Shown here piece by piece: positions 23,672 to 33,963 of a stretch of 64,000 nucleotides of DNA. Position numbers and translations under genes: made by a program. This stretch comes from Xenoacremonium recifei (taxonomy: Eukaryota; Ascomycota; Sordariomycetes; Hypocreales; Nectriaceae): contig WOFQ01000020.1 of NCBI GenBank assembly GCA_012184525.1, forward strand, positions 496,001-560,000. The letters are read 5' to 3'. The notes beneath the pieces are model-generated. The model did not search any database. It was not told where the DNA came from and saw only the letters and a program-made list of their open reading frames with translations. Each line of letters begins with the position of its first letter. Within the stretch, counting starts at the first letter, position 1.

Positions 23672-25544
23672 TTACTCGGTGGCCTTCTTCTCCTGCTCGG
23701 GCTCAGGCAGCCTTTCACTCTCCAAGTCGGGCTCGACGTCGGTGGTTGACCCCGACCGTTCTATCTCATACTGCGACTCCAAATCTCGCTCAATTTCCAC
23801 GGAGCCCGTTTCCTCGGCGACTTGAGTCCGTTCAGCTTCGCGGGCTGCCTTGTCCTCCGGTGGCTCTAACCCACGGTCTCGAATAAACACAGTGCCGAGG
23901 AAGCATGCGCCAATCAGGGGCACCTGCAACAAAAACACTGCGTGGCTCGCCGCCATATAGGCGTCAAGCACCCCAGGGGCATGTTTGACGCTTGAATCGG
24001 GCAGTGCATACGTCGAATCTGCCAGATAAGCATACTCGGAGGGAAGTGTGGCCCGAAGACGGGCTTGCAGCACGGCAGCCGAGATGGCAAGGCCACACGC
24101 ACCACCGGCACTACGGAAGAAGTTTCGGTTCGAGATAATGACTGCTCGACGCGATCGAGGAGAGTGTGCCTGGACGGCTACGAGGGTAGGTTGAAAGACA
24201 CAACCGACACCAGCACCGATCAACAGGAGGGTGACGACGATGATACCTGGACTGGTATCTCGTTTGAGGAGAAGTGCGATTCCAGCACCCCTGAGCATGG
24301 TTAGCGAATGACCCTGGAACGAGTTGCGGACGACTTACAGGGTCCAGATACCGAACCCAAACACAATGATCTCTCCATATCGTCTGCGGCGTGAGATGTA
24401 CTGGCCTGAGGCGATGGACCAAAGACTTTGTGTTCCAACACAGGCCACGATGATCGATGCCGAGGTCAAGATGGAAAATTGGTGAGGGTTCTGAAGATAT
24501 AGTGGTACGTAGTAAAGATACGACTGGTAGACAGCTCCTAGAAGGAAGCTTTGCGTGAGCAATACCACGACGACGAAGTTCGAATAGATGTCGACTACGC
24601 GAATGTAAGCTCTCTGACCATGACCCTACTCGATGAGAAACTGAAACTCACTTGGCATCATTGGAAGTTTCGCAGCTTTCCACTCCCACAGAATGAAAGC
24701 TACCACAGAAAGGCCGCCAATGGTCAGCATGCTGATGACCATGGGCGAATCCCATGCGAAGTAGGCACCACCTTGACCAAAATTAGCATTTTTCTCTTGG
24801 CATCTTGGCATCAATGAGTGTTAACAAACCTCCGGATATGGGGACCAGTATGAAGATGATCGCAATGGATGAAGTCAACGACCCCATCCAGTCTACCTTC
24901 TTGACACTCTCCGTGAATCCAGCCGTCGGAGGCTTTGATGGAAGGAAGAAGTACGCAACAACACCAGAGAGGGCAGCAAGTGGCGAGAGCATCCAGAAGA
25001 ACGCTCGCCAGGTCGCCTTATTGACCAACGCAGCGGAAAGGAACGGCCCTATCACGTTTCCAAATCCTATCATGGAACCAATAATTCCTTGGTATTTTCC
25101 TCGCTGTTCCAGAGTTACAATGTCCGACACGATGATCATGGCCAGATTCATCAATCCTCCTCCGGCAATGCCAGCAAGACCTCGACACACGTAGAACATG
25201 GCCGCGCTTTGGCTCAACCCGCAGAGAAGATCCGCGAGAGACAGCAGTGCCACGGCTGCGAGATACACAGTCTTCCTCCCAAAGATGTCCGACAACCGGC
25301 CGTACAGCATCTGAAACGTCGTGTTGGCGAGCAGACTCGAAGTGCCTGCCCATGAGATGGTAGCCTCGGCGTTGAGGTCCCGCGCAATCGTCGGTAATGC
25401 GACAGAGATGCCATTCTGGTCGATGAATACGATGAGCAACGTCGCTGAGAGCGTCACTAGCGCGACTATGAGTTGTCGAAAGGGCAATAGATTGACTTGA
25501 TCATGAAGGGCCTGTTCGGCCTTTAATACAGCTTCACGGGTCAT
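23672..25544 (-). CDS. DHA2-type MFS drug:H+ antiporter
   Basis: Four exons: 24830-25544, 24652-24771, 24339-24594 and 23672-24290. Introns are 58, 57 and 48 nt, and the product is 569 residues. The N-terminus MTREAVLKAEQALHD is followed by about 14 hydrophobic segments. These include motif C-like stretches, the loop YGRLSDIFGRKTVY (motif A) and RGLAGIAGGGLMNLAM. The tail is long, acidic and cytosolic (EPDLESERLPEPEQEKKATE). The architecture is that of fungal DHA2 efflux pumps, which export toxins, drugs or siderophores across the plasma membrane. The gene starts a block shared with a secretory lipase, a second DHA2 pump and a regulator. The upstream spacer is rich in CCGA/TCGG elements, including a perfect palindrome at 26096-26112. 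The substrate is unknown. Confidence 0.92.
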
Positions 25545-26095
25545 GATTGCGGTGATGGTGGGCGCCCCTTAGTAGAATCATTGGAAGTCTACTACGGCTT
25601 ATGATAGTTAGAATCCGGGGCTCAGATGGAGAAAATCATTGAACAGCCAAGAATTCCATCTTTGAGGTGGGTAGGGGGAGCTTTTGCTTATAATTTGACA
25701 GTGTCTGATTTGAGGCGGCCGATGAACGGCCGGGTTTGCGGCGGATTTGCTCGGAGGAAGAGGCTCCGAGGGCCAACTTTTTGTGTCAAACTGCAAGGGC
25801 TTCTTCTTTAGGGAATGTCGGCCGTGATCCATCGTTGAGTGTGATGTCAAGACTATCAACGACTCACTAGCTAGTTCCGAAAGCGGCGATAACCCATGTA
25901 AGAGACGGAAATTTTACAACCAAATCGATATATCAGCTCGGAACGTCTCCCTCCATGCAACTCCAGACAACTCCATAATGTATGACTCTTGCCACAAGAC
26001 ACCGGAGTCCCGCCTTGCTCTGTGCTCCTTGAGTGGGAAAAGAGAAAAATTCTTTCTGTTAATATCTACGTGGCGATGCCGACTCGGCACCGGCT

Positions 26096-26112
26096 GTCGG
26101 AGGACCTCCGAC
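26096..26112. promoter_or_regulatory. Perfect palindrome containing CGG-N7-CCG
   Basis: Arms GTCGGAGG and CCTCCGAC are separated by one A. Inverted CGG triplets are the usual half-sites of dimeric Zn2Cys6 regulators. It lies 552 bp upstream of the DHA2 start at 25544. Confidence 0.35.
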
Positions 26113-27270
26113 GGACTGATACCCTCCGCAGCCTAGCCGTTGGCCAGCTTCCCAGAGTATTCTTCCGAAAACTCGGATCGTTCCGATTGATTCATCGGAT
26201 ATTCCTTGCCGTCGCTCGTTAAAAATCCGATCTTCTGCCCCGTAATGCAACCATTCAGAACCGCTCTCCGGGCTCTACTTCACGGCGCCGGCCCGTCTGG
26301 TGGAGCATCTCGGCCGGTTCCGGTCGGAACTCCGAAAAGCACAAAAGCAGGGATGCTGCCCTGGATGTTCAACGCGGAATGTTCGAGCTTTTACGAGATC
26401 AGAGCCGACAAGGCTCTCCTTACGGACAGATGCCTTGATTGGTTGAGCTGCTGTTTAGGTTTCCTTATATGGAGGAACGGCTTTGGGACGCGGCCCGCTC
26501 TTAGAACGCCACATGTAACTCCCAAGTTCCGACCTCGCGAGGTAGGCTGGGTAAGGAACTTTGCAAAGTTGCATCTCGCTATACTTAAGATGTTGAAAGA
26601 GAGGTAGTAGGCTCGGTGTGTATCAATAATTGGCACAAAGTATCAGGCCTTGGCACAAGATGCTGGTCTATCCGGAGTACTGTGCTGTCAAGGAGTGCAC
26701 TGGGCCAAAGCTGGCTGAAAGCTCTGGTCGCCTTTGTCACAAGGCTGCTTGCTGATTCAAGCACTCTTGCTAGGTAAATTATTGGACTGAGGTTTCTTTA
26801 TTAACCACTTCCAAGATGATCAGATGATCCTTGCTCAAATTTTATGTGCCGCTGGTGTTGGGGTCACGACCAACCACTGAAACATCGCATTCGGTACTGC
26901 AGCGACGAGCTATCACCGCCTCAACTGATCTCAGCTGCCTGCAAAGGAAATGAAGAGCCCCAGCAGCGTCTCAAAGTGCCCCGTCATGGCTTTTTACATC
27001 CAATGTGGTTTCTAGAATTGTTCTGTCCGGGGGGGTTATTGACAGCCACAATGGCCCGTTCCGCGTCTATTGAGACCCCGATTAGGAAAAAGACCCCTTT
27101 CTTGACAAAGACTCTGTCTCAACGCATCTCAGCTATGAGCAATAATCTGGAGAAGTCATGCTGCATAGGGTATAGATCTGAGGGACTGAAATCCTGCGCG
27201 GGGGAGCTGGGTTGGTGTCAGACCAGTTAATGGATCTTTCGACAGGGCTTCTGTAAGCCTGGGGGGTTTC

Positions 27271-27278
27271 TATAAGAG
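27271..27278 (+). promoter_or_regulatory. TATA box of the lipase gene
   Basis: TATAAGAG, 87 nt upstream of the ATG at 27358. Confidence 0.5.
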
Positions 27279-27357
27279 TCGGCAAAATGCCTTCAGCCAT
27301 CATCATAGATCACCCCATCATTTTGGACGATATTCCACGAAGAAACTCTCATCCAAC

Positions 27358-28809
27358 ATGTGGTTTGCGGGACTTGTACTTGCAGCGCTGACGCCGATCC
27401 TTGTCAATTGTCAAATCCAACCTCAGACCAACACCTTTGGCTCCAATTTCCAGCTGACATCAGCTCAAATCGCATCTCTGGGGCTCAGTCAAACGCAGGC
27501 GGAGAGTTTGGAGGTTGCTATTCAATTTGAGCAGACCAACTGGGCCACGGGGTCTGTCCTCAGCGATCCCTTCTACACGACACTCCCAACCAAAGCGAAA
27601 CCCGCACCAGCTGGCTCTGTGCTGAAGGTCGAAGCCTACACAGTAACGACCAATTACACTATTGCGCCGACTCTTTCCCTCTCTCGAATCATCTACCAAT
27701 CCAAGACGCTCAACGGAACCCTCGTCCCGGTCTCTGCCTTCATCCTCTGGCCATTCAACAACAGATATTCGGGCGCGCAGGCACCATTGGTCTCCTGGGG
27801 CCATGGCACTTCAGGGATCTACCCAGAGTGCGCCCCTTCTCATGTGAGAAACCTGTGGTATCACTTCTCAGGTCCATTTGAGTTGGCACTCTCGGGCTTC
27901 GCTGTGGTGGCCACGGATTTCGCGGGGCTCGGAGTCCCATACTACCAAGACGGCCGATCGATCGTACATGAGTATACAGCCAATCCTGCGGCTGGGAACG
28001 ACATGTTATATGCTGCTCAGGCCGCTCATGCAGCGTTTCCGGCACAGCTGACCAAGGACTTTGTCGTCATGGGCCACTCTCAAGGTGGTGGAGGAGCTTG
28101 GGGCGCTGCACAACAACAAGTCAAAGCCAAGGTGCCAGGTTATCTTGGCTCCATCGCCGTCTCTCCCGTCACCAGTGCTCTGGGATTGTCAAAGGCTGTG
28201 GGTTCTAGCCTTGGACTTCTTCAGATCTACAAGGCCCTCCCGAATGTTATCCCGTCCGTCAAAGTCTCACAGATGCTCACTGCCAAAGGAATCGCCTTCG
28301 TCAACTTGCTGCAGGAGATACAGGGATGCAATTCGGCGCTGAATACGCTCATTGAGAGTATCTTCGAGGCCAATCCCACCACCGTCTTAACAAAAGACGC
28401 TTTCTTGACCACTGCAGCGGCGACTAAGTACGACGATCTCACAGTTGCTGGCGGCAAGGACTTTGCCGGACCTCTGTTGATCATCCAAGGCACTGCCGAC
28501 CAGACTGTGAGTCCGGAGATGACTGAAGCATACGCTCAAGAAACTTGCAAAAAGTACGGCAAGAATGGTCTGAGTTATGTTTCAGTCAACGGAGTCGATC
28601 ACATCCCGACTCTTTATGCGTCACAGCAGTATTGGCTCTCGTGGATCGACGGGAGGTTCGGAAAGAGGGACAGCTTGTATGGTGTGTATGGCGCTGGGAA
28701 GTGCTCCAATGACACAATTGGTATCAAGACTCCAAGACCACTCGACACTTATACCGGGAACATCAATTTCTTCCTCGAGTATGCGTTGGAGTCTTACACT
28801 GTGGACTGA
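27358..28809 (+). CDS. Secreted lipase of the LIP family (alpha/beta hydrolase)
   Basis: Intronless, 483 residues. The signal peptide MWFAGLVLAALTPILVNC precedes the mature start QIQPQTN. The fold matches the secretory lipase family (PF03583; Candida antarctica lipase A and Candida LIP enzymes). Visible elements are SWGHGTSGI (oxyanion-side loop), the nucleophile elbow VVMGHSQGGGG with Ser241, Asp381 in IIQGTADQTVS, and His415 in GVDHIPTLYAS. Several N-glycosylation sequons are present (NYT, NGT, NDT). The enzyme should act outside the cell on acylglycerols or esters. It lies tail to tail with a DHA2 exporter (222 bp apart) and near a second pump and a Zn2Cys6 regulator. This suggests a nutrient-acquisition or virulence-type locus; that grouping is inference. 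Confidence 0.93.
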   Translation: MWFAGLVLAALTPILVNCQIQPQTNTFGSNFQLTSAQIASLGLSQTQAESLEVAIQFEQTNWATGSVLSDPFYTTLPTKAKPAPAGSVLKVEAYTVTTNYTIAPTLSLSRIIYQSKTLNGTLVPVSAFILWPFNNRYSGAQAPLVSWGHGTSGIYPECAPSHVRNLWYHFSGPFELALSGFAVVATDFAGLGVPYYQDGRSIVHEYTANPAAGNDMLYAAQAAHAAFPAQLTKDFVVMGHSQGGGGAWGAAQQQVKAKVPGYLGSIAVSPVTSALGLSKAVGSSLGLLQIYKALPNVIPSVKVSQMLTAKGIAFVNLLQEIQGCNSALNTLIESIFEANPTTVLTKDAFLTTAAATKYDDLTVAGGKDFAGPLLIIQGTADQTVSPEMTEAYAQETCKKYGKNGLSYVSVNGVDHIPTLYASQQYWLSWIDGRFGKRDSLYGVYGAGKCSNDTIGIKTPRPLDTYTGNINFFLEYALESYTVD

Positions 28810-29031
28810 GGCAGGAGGACGTGGATATGACAAGGGGGAAACGCGGAAGAGAAGCGGCAGCTTTCATTTCTTATCCAATTGTATTATTTTCAGTATTTTC
28901 TAATAAATATCACGCCCCCGACGACCAAATTAACAATCTTCCTTGTATGCAAACTCCATATAAGTATTTTGTCAGACAGATGTGCAAATGTTTTGGGTAT
29001 CTCCCTCTCTCTCCGTGTTTCTACTCATGTT

Positions 29032-30803
29032 CTAGAATCTCTTTCTTGATAGGAAGAGCGAGCAAACCACCATTAAGGCACCCGCAGCAATTACCATGAT
29101 GTAAATATCGGAAATAGTATGCACTAGGACGTCAATGCATCTTAGTCTCAACTCGGGGCTCACAGTCTGCAGGACTTTGCTTTGCGACCCGGCAACCGCA
29201 GCGCGGATATCCTCGTTCGAAAAGTCTTGCCCAGCCAAAACAGTCTTCATCCCATCAAATGCTCTGCTTTGGAAGATAGAACTAGCGATACAGAGGGCGA
29301 GCAATTGGCTCTGCCCCTGAGAAATGTTAAGAAACTGAATGGAATCGGCCTGGCGGTCTGGCTTGCAATACTTGCTCGCCACGGCGTAGCCTGCCTGGCT
29401 AACGGTGAGGCCAAAGGCGATCAAGATTGAGAAGCCGTAAGTGTACCTCACGGGGCTATCTCGTTTGATCGTGTACATAGCAGCACCTCCCGCGGTCATG
29501 AATATCCCTGAAACGAGATACCACACCATGGCATAGCCCGTTCGTGGTATGGCGTAGCCAGCAACTAGAATGGATGTGATGTAGAAACAGACGAAGGGCA
29601 GAAGTCGAACAGCAGCTTCAGTGCCCGAGTCTCCGTGGACGAAAGAGAAGTATAAGGGGATATAATAAATCGCAAGAAATAGCGACGCGCCACCGCAAGC
29701 CATCGCGACCCATAGTAGGAATGGTTGCAGGTCCACGAGAAATTCGCAAGGAAACAAGCGATCCTTCTTGGTTGTGAAAACAGCGTAGTGTTGTGTGATG
29801 CTGAAGACGACGAAGAAGACGCCGGTCAGCACCACACAGGTAATGAATCGTCCGTCATCCCAAGCCCAGAGGGGTCCACCAAAGGTGAATGCCAGTACAA
29901 AACAGACGTACATGGCAGCAAAGAGCACGATACCTAGCCAGTCGAACTTCTTGAGCTTTGAGAGGAATGATGTGTCCGGTTGTCGGGGAAGCGAGGGGAG
30001 AGCGAAGAGGTAGATGGGACTAGTCGCGGCGAATATGATGAGGTTCAGGTAGAATGCCTCCGTTGGTCAGCGCCTATGTTCAATGCACGGCCATAGTATA
30101 AGGGACTTACCCATCGCCAAGTCGCTGCGCTATCCGATAGGAGACCTCCAATAACAGGACCCAAGATACAACCTCCGCCATAGACAAAGCCTTCGAAGGC
30201 GACATAAAAGGCAGCTTCTCGAGGAGTTGTGGTACTTGTGACCAGATTCAGAGTCCTGAATTCAGTTAGTGATCAATGTCCTCCTGACGATGGACCTCTG
30301 ACATACCCAAGATACATGCCAGCACCACCAGCCCCAGCCCAAACACGTCCAACAATGATGGCGCTCATCGAAGGAGCTGCACCGCAAAGTGCACTGGCCG
30401 CGGCAAAATTGACCAGACATCCAATGTATAACCACTTTGTGTCGAAGACACCAAATGCCTTACCCAAGGGAAGGATAGCAACGGTCGATCCCAAGCCGAA
30501 TCCGACACCAAGCCATCCAAGTTGGGAAACATTGTTGAACGATTCTGAAACGGCAGCCTGGATATCTGCCGCGATAGTTGTGTCGAGGCCATAGAGAAAG
30601 TTGGCAGAGAAGATGGCGAGACAGACGAGAAACCAGCGGAAGCCTGTGATGCTTCTCTCAAATTCTGTCTTCGGGGTGTTAGAGCCGTTATCTGAGGAGT
30701 CACCCGGCGGCAGTGTCAGTCCTTCTGGGTTCTCAATCTGCTGCTTCTCGGGGTCCTCTAGTCGCGGCTGGGGCGAAGAAAGCGTAGTTTCTGATGCACT
30801 CAT
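29032..30803 (-). CDS. DHA2-type MFS transporter (toxin/siderophore efflux-like)
   Basis: Three exons: 30307-30803, 30111-30255 and 29032-30057. Introns are 51 and 53 nt, and the product is 555 residues. After about 55 polar residues (MSASETTLSSPQPRLED) come the membrane segments FRWFLVCLAIFSANFLYGLD, LGWLGVGFGLGSTVAILPLG and KWLYIGCLVNFAAASALCGA. Then follow GRVWAGAGGAGMYLG and GGGCILGPVIGGLLSD (motif C region), and the rest of a 14-helix protein ending FLSRKRF. The pattern is that of self-protection or efflux pumps such as TOXA and GliA relatives. Transcription is divergent from the Zn2Cys6 gene at 31239 across 435 bp, so a shared control region is likely. A TATA box lies 91 nt upstream of the ATG. 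Confidence 0.92.
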
Positions 30804-31238
30804 GATCGTCAATTGATCTCGCACGCAAGGAATTGGGTAAACAAGTGTGATGCGCTCATTCACCGCAAACAAGAGAAGTGCAAGCCATGGCAGTATTTAT
30901 ACCATTTCGAGAAATTTCCCGAGCTCTCTTTTTGGCGCCCCTTCATAGGCAAAGTCCCTTGAGCAACGGCGCCAAAGGCCCCATCTCGTCCACTCCGTAG
31001 CTCCAAGGAGACATGGGAGCGTGTAAGTGCGGAATCGCGGAGCCCTAAAGATCTTGAGCCTTTGAGCCAATGAGGTGCTCCGGAATGCCGGAGTTGCCAA
31101 CCCTGTCCAGCTCTAAACTCCCTAATCCCGACATCTCCGTCCGGAATATCGCCATGTAAGAGCACCGCGCCCGATTGCCAACCCTCACAAACCCGACACA
31201 TTTGTAAGGCCGACAATTTTGGTTGTGAATTATTCATC
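30804..31238. promoter_or_regulatory. Divergent promoter between DHA2 pump and Zn2Cys6 regulator
   Basis: 435 bp spacer. It contains a minus-strand TATAAATA box (30894-30901) for the pump, two GGCGCC palindromes (near 30932 and 30970), and the inverted repeat at 31078-31093. Confidence 0.6.
31078..31093. promoter_or_regulatory. Inverted repeat with CGG-N4-CCG
   Basis: CTCCGG-AATG-CCGGAG, perfect 6 bp arms. This is the type of site bound by Zn2Cys6 dimers and is a candidate operator for the adjacent regulator acting on itself and the pump. Confidence 0.45.
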
Positions 31239-33611
31239 ATGCTTCCATTGCTTGCCCAAGGATCACCGGAATCAGACAACATCCATGCTTATCTTGCTTC
31301 GATCAACCCGCACCCTCCCAAGCCGTCACGGAAGCAAGTCTCAAGAGCTTGTGGCCAATGCAGGATCCGCCGTGTGAAGTGTGACCATGGCAGGCCGTGT
31401 CGCCCTTGCAGGCAAAGAGGGTTAGAGTGCAATAGTCGTGGGAGCCACAATGATGAAGCAAGGACACTTCCCCAGGCACTGAAGTGGGTTGCTGAATGGC
31501 CCTTTTGTTACCAATAATCCTGGTTATTGACTAGTTGCAGGGAGATTGAGAGGTTGAGATCGAGGATCGAGGAGCTAGAAGCTGAGCTTGCAGAGGAACG
31601 CCGTCTTCGAGGTGGGAATGCACCATCACAGCCGCAACCAGCAAGCCTTACTCCGGTGTCTACAAGTACTTCGCCGGCCTCTCTCCCATTGCTCACTCAG
31701 CCAGGCACTGGCGTCGATGAGTCTGGCCCCAAGAAGATCATCTGGGAAGGAATTTTCACGGCCACCGCTCGCTCAGAACAGACATCCTACTATGGCCCCT
31801 CGTCGGCATTCTACTTCATCGGCCGCATCGGGTCCTTCTTAAAGCAGTCTCTTCATCAATCCTTCGCGGATCGTTCCATGCAGCCCAAGGGCGCCAATAG
31901 AACACTTGCCAGTCCAACGGGTGCCAACGATGCAAGCACCCCCACGGCGAGACGGGAAGATGCCCCTAGGCCTGCCATGTCTCGCGTGCAAGAGGAATAC
32001 TTCTTGAATCTGTTTTGGGAGTCGCATCACGCCAACATGCCCATCCTTGCCGAGGATGAGTTCCGGAAGCACTACAACTCGCTCTGGCAAGACTCCAAGA
32101 CTAACCGCAAGCCTTCTGCACTAGCAGACATCATCATCGCCATATCCATGCAATACGGCTGGGTATTCCTCTTCCCCGACACTCCTGCTTCCTCATCGCC
32201 ATCCCGCTACGACGACGCCAGCATCGCCGGCCGCTGGTACTATCGCCGCTGCCAGACCCTCCTCGCCGCAGACCTTGAGAGCCCGTCCATCACCACCCTG
32301 CAATGCCATCTCTACACCGCCGTGTATCTCTGCGCGGCCTCCTTCCAGAACATGTCGCACACCACGCTCGCCATTGCCGTGCGCACCGCCCAGATCCTTG
32401 GCCTGCACCTCGAGCCGCCGGAGACGATGCCGGCCGCCGAACGCGAACTGCGGAAGCGTCTATGGGCGGTAGTGTATAACCTTGAGGTCAAGATCTGCAT
32501 GAAGCTTGGTCGCCCCTTTGCCCTCAGCGCGGCCGATATCACGGTTGGTCCACCGGCGGATAATGCCCAGGCGGCGGCACTCTTCGGCTCGAGCCTGGCC
32601 CCCTTTGATGGGCAGGTCACTTGGCTGACGTACCTGGATCAAGTCGGCAAGCTGTTGAAGCTCTCTGTCGATATTTACACCCAGCTATACGCCAAATGGA
32701 ACGCCGTGCTAGGCCAAGCTGGCCCGCATGCCTTCACCAAAGACCCGGCCGGATTCGAGACTTGCGCGCAGTTCCTGACCACGCTCGTCAATCCGGTGCA
32801 AGCCTGGGCCGCGCAAGTTCCCCCGGGCCTGCGTCTCCCGCGTCGCGATAACGGCTCGCCCCTATCTCTCGACCGCTCGGCGCTTCAGCTTGACGGCTCT
32901 GCCGCAGCGCCGCTCTGGTTGCAGCGCCATCGGGTGTGTCTCGAACTGATGTACCACTCGCTCAGCAGCAACCTATACCGGCCCTTCATCAGCTTTTCCT
33001 CGAGTGGAGGTACTGGTGCCTCACCCACGGCGGAGCGTCTCGCTGCCGCATGTGTGGCTCACGCCGTGGCGCACACACATATCCTGCACCAGGTGCTGCG
33101 GGAAACAGACCTGATGAACGGCTGGCAGGAGTTCTTCCTGTGGCAGTGGAACGCTGCCGTCAACATCATCGGCTTCATCCTCGCGTATCCCGTTCATCCA
33201 ACGACGCCCAGTGCGCGCCGCGCCGTGGACCGCGCCGTCGAGATCTTCGAAGTATACGGCGCCAACTTCGCTGTTGCAGCGAGTGCAGCTGTGCTCACGC
33301 GCGAACTGGTTGACAAGGCGGATGCACTGCGGGAGCGACTGCGCAGTGGCATCGCGGCGGGTGCGTGCAGTCCCTGCAAAGCGCAGGAGGAGGATCTAGC
33401 AGATCCGGGTCCGGATTCAGGGGTCGCCGGCGATGGCGCCGAGGGCGGGTTCGGCGCGATGGATTGCAGCCCGCAGACAGGGTCCAGCTTCTCCGAGTTC
33501 ATGGACTGGGCGCTGACAGTGGACTCATTTAATAGTTTCGAAGACCTCTTCGCAGATGCGAACATGGGCATGGATTGGTGGGCAGCCCCATCATCTGCAA
33601 GACGTCAATAA
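31239..33611 (+). CDS. Zn2Cys6 transcription factor with fungal_trans domain
   Basis: Exons 31239-31483 and 31541-33611, with a 57 nt intron (GTGGGT...GCAG) that joins ...LPQALK to EIERLRSRIEELEAEL. The product is 771 residues. The zinc cluster is C38-x2-C41-x6-C48-x5-C54-x2-C57-x6-C64 (CGQCRIRRVKCDHGRPCRPC...). A coiled-coil dimerisation helix follows directly. The fungal_trans middle-homology region covers roughly residues 200-520, with the diagnostic ITTLQCHLYTAVYLCAASFQN, a MSHTTLAIAVRTAQILGLHLEP segment and ELRKRLWAVVYNLEV. The C-terminus is acidic and serine-rich (a possible activation domain). The protein is nuclear. Divergent pairing with the DHA2 pump suggests pathway-specific control of the neighbouring pump and lipase genes; this is inference from context. 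Confidence 0.92.
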
Positions 33612-33963
33612 TCAAGATTGTTGCCTCATTCGAGAATAGTGTCAACGACAAGGATGCTCGCTGGCTTGCGTCTCATTAGATAGTACTACATGCTCCTCGA
33701 CTCAGCAGTGCTACATACGTACCGCAAACAAAAGATCCTAATGTGCACCATACCAGTCCGCCATTGACTCTCGCGCTGCAAAACCATGCTTTGATCGTCG
33801 TTTGTGTAGAACTTCAGAACCGTTGCGCGCTCGCCCGCCGTGAACCGACCTGTGTGTGTACCCGATCTCCGGTCCTGCCCAACGCCCTAGCATGCCGTGG
33901 ACCCTTTCCCTGGATATCTTCAATAATTGATACATCTTTTCTTGTGTGAAAACGCCTTTTCCT
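33612..33963. other. Intergenic 33612-33963
   Basis: Convergent spacer between the regulator (plus) and GPD1 (minus). No gene recognised. Confidence 0.5.

Larger units (their letters stand above)
25545..27357. other. Intergenic 25545-27357 with dense CGG/CCG motifs
   Basis: Divergent spacer between the DHA2 pump (minus) and the lipase (plus). It has a palindrome at 26096-26112 and many CCGA/TCGG elements at 26090-26340. The lipase TATA box is at 27271. No gene recognised. Confidence 0.55.

Noticed and set aside
26206..26607. 133-residue frame downstream of the palindrome
   Set aside because: No motif, lies in a promoter-like CGG/CCG-rich region, poor codon character.
31508..31696. Minus-strand frame with Ser-rich and Gly-rich runs
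   Set aside because: Antisense to the coiled-coil exon of the Zn2Cys6 regulator.
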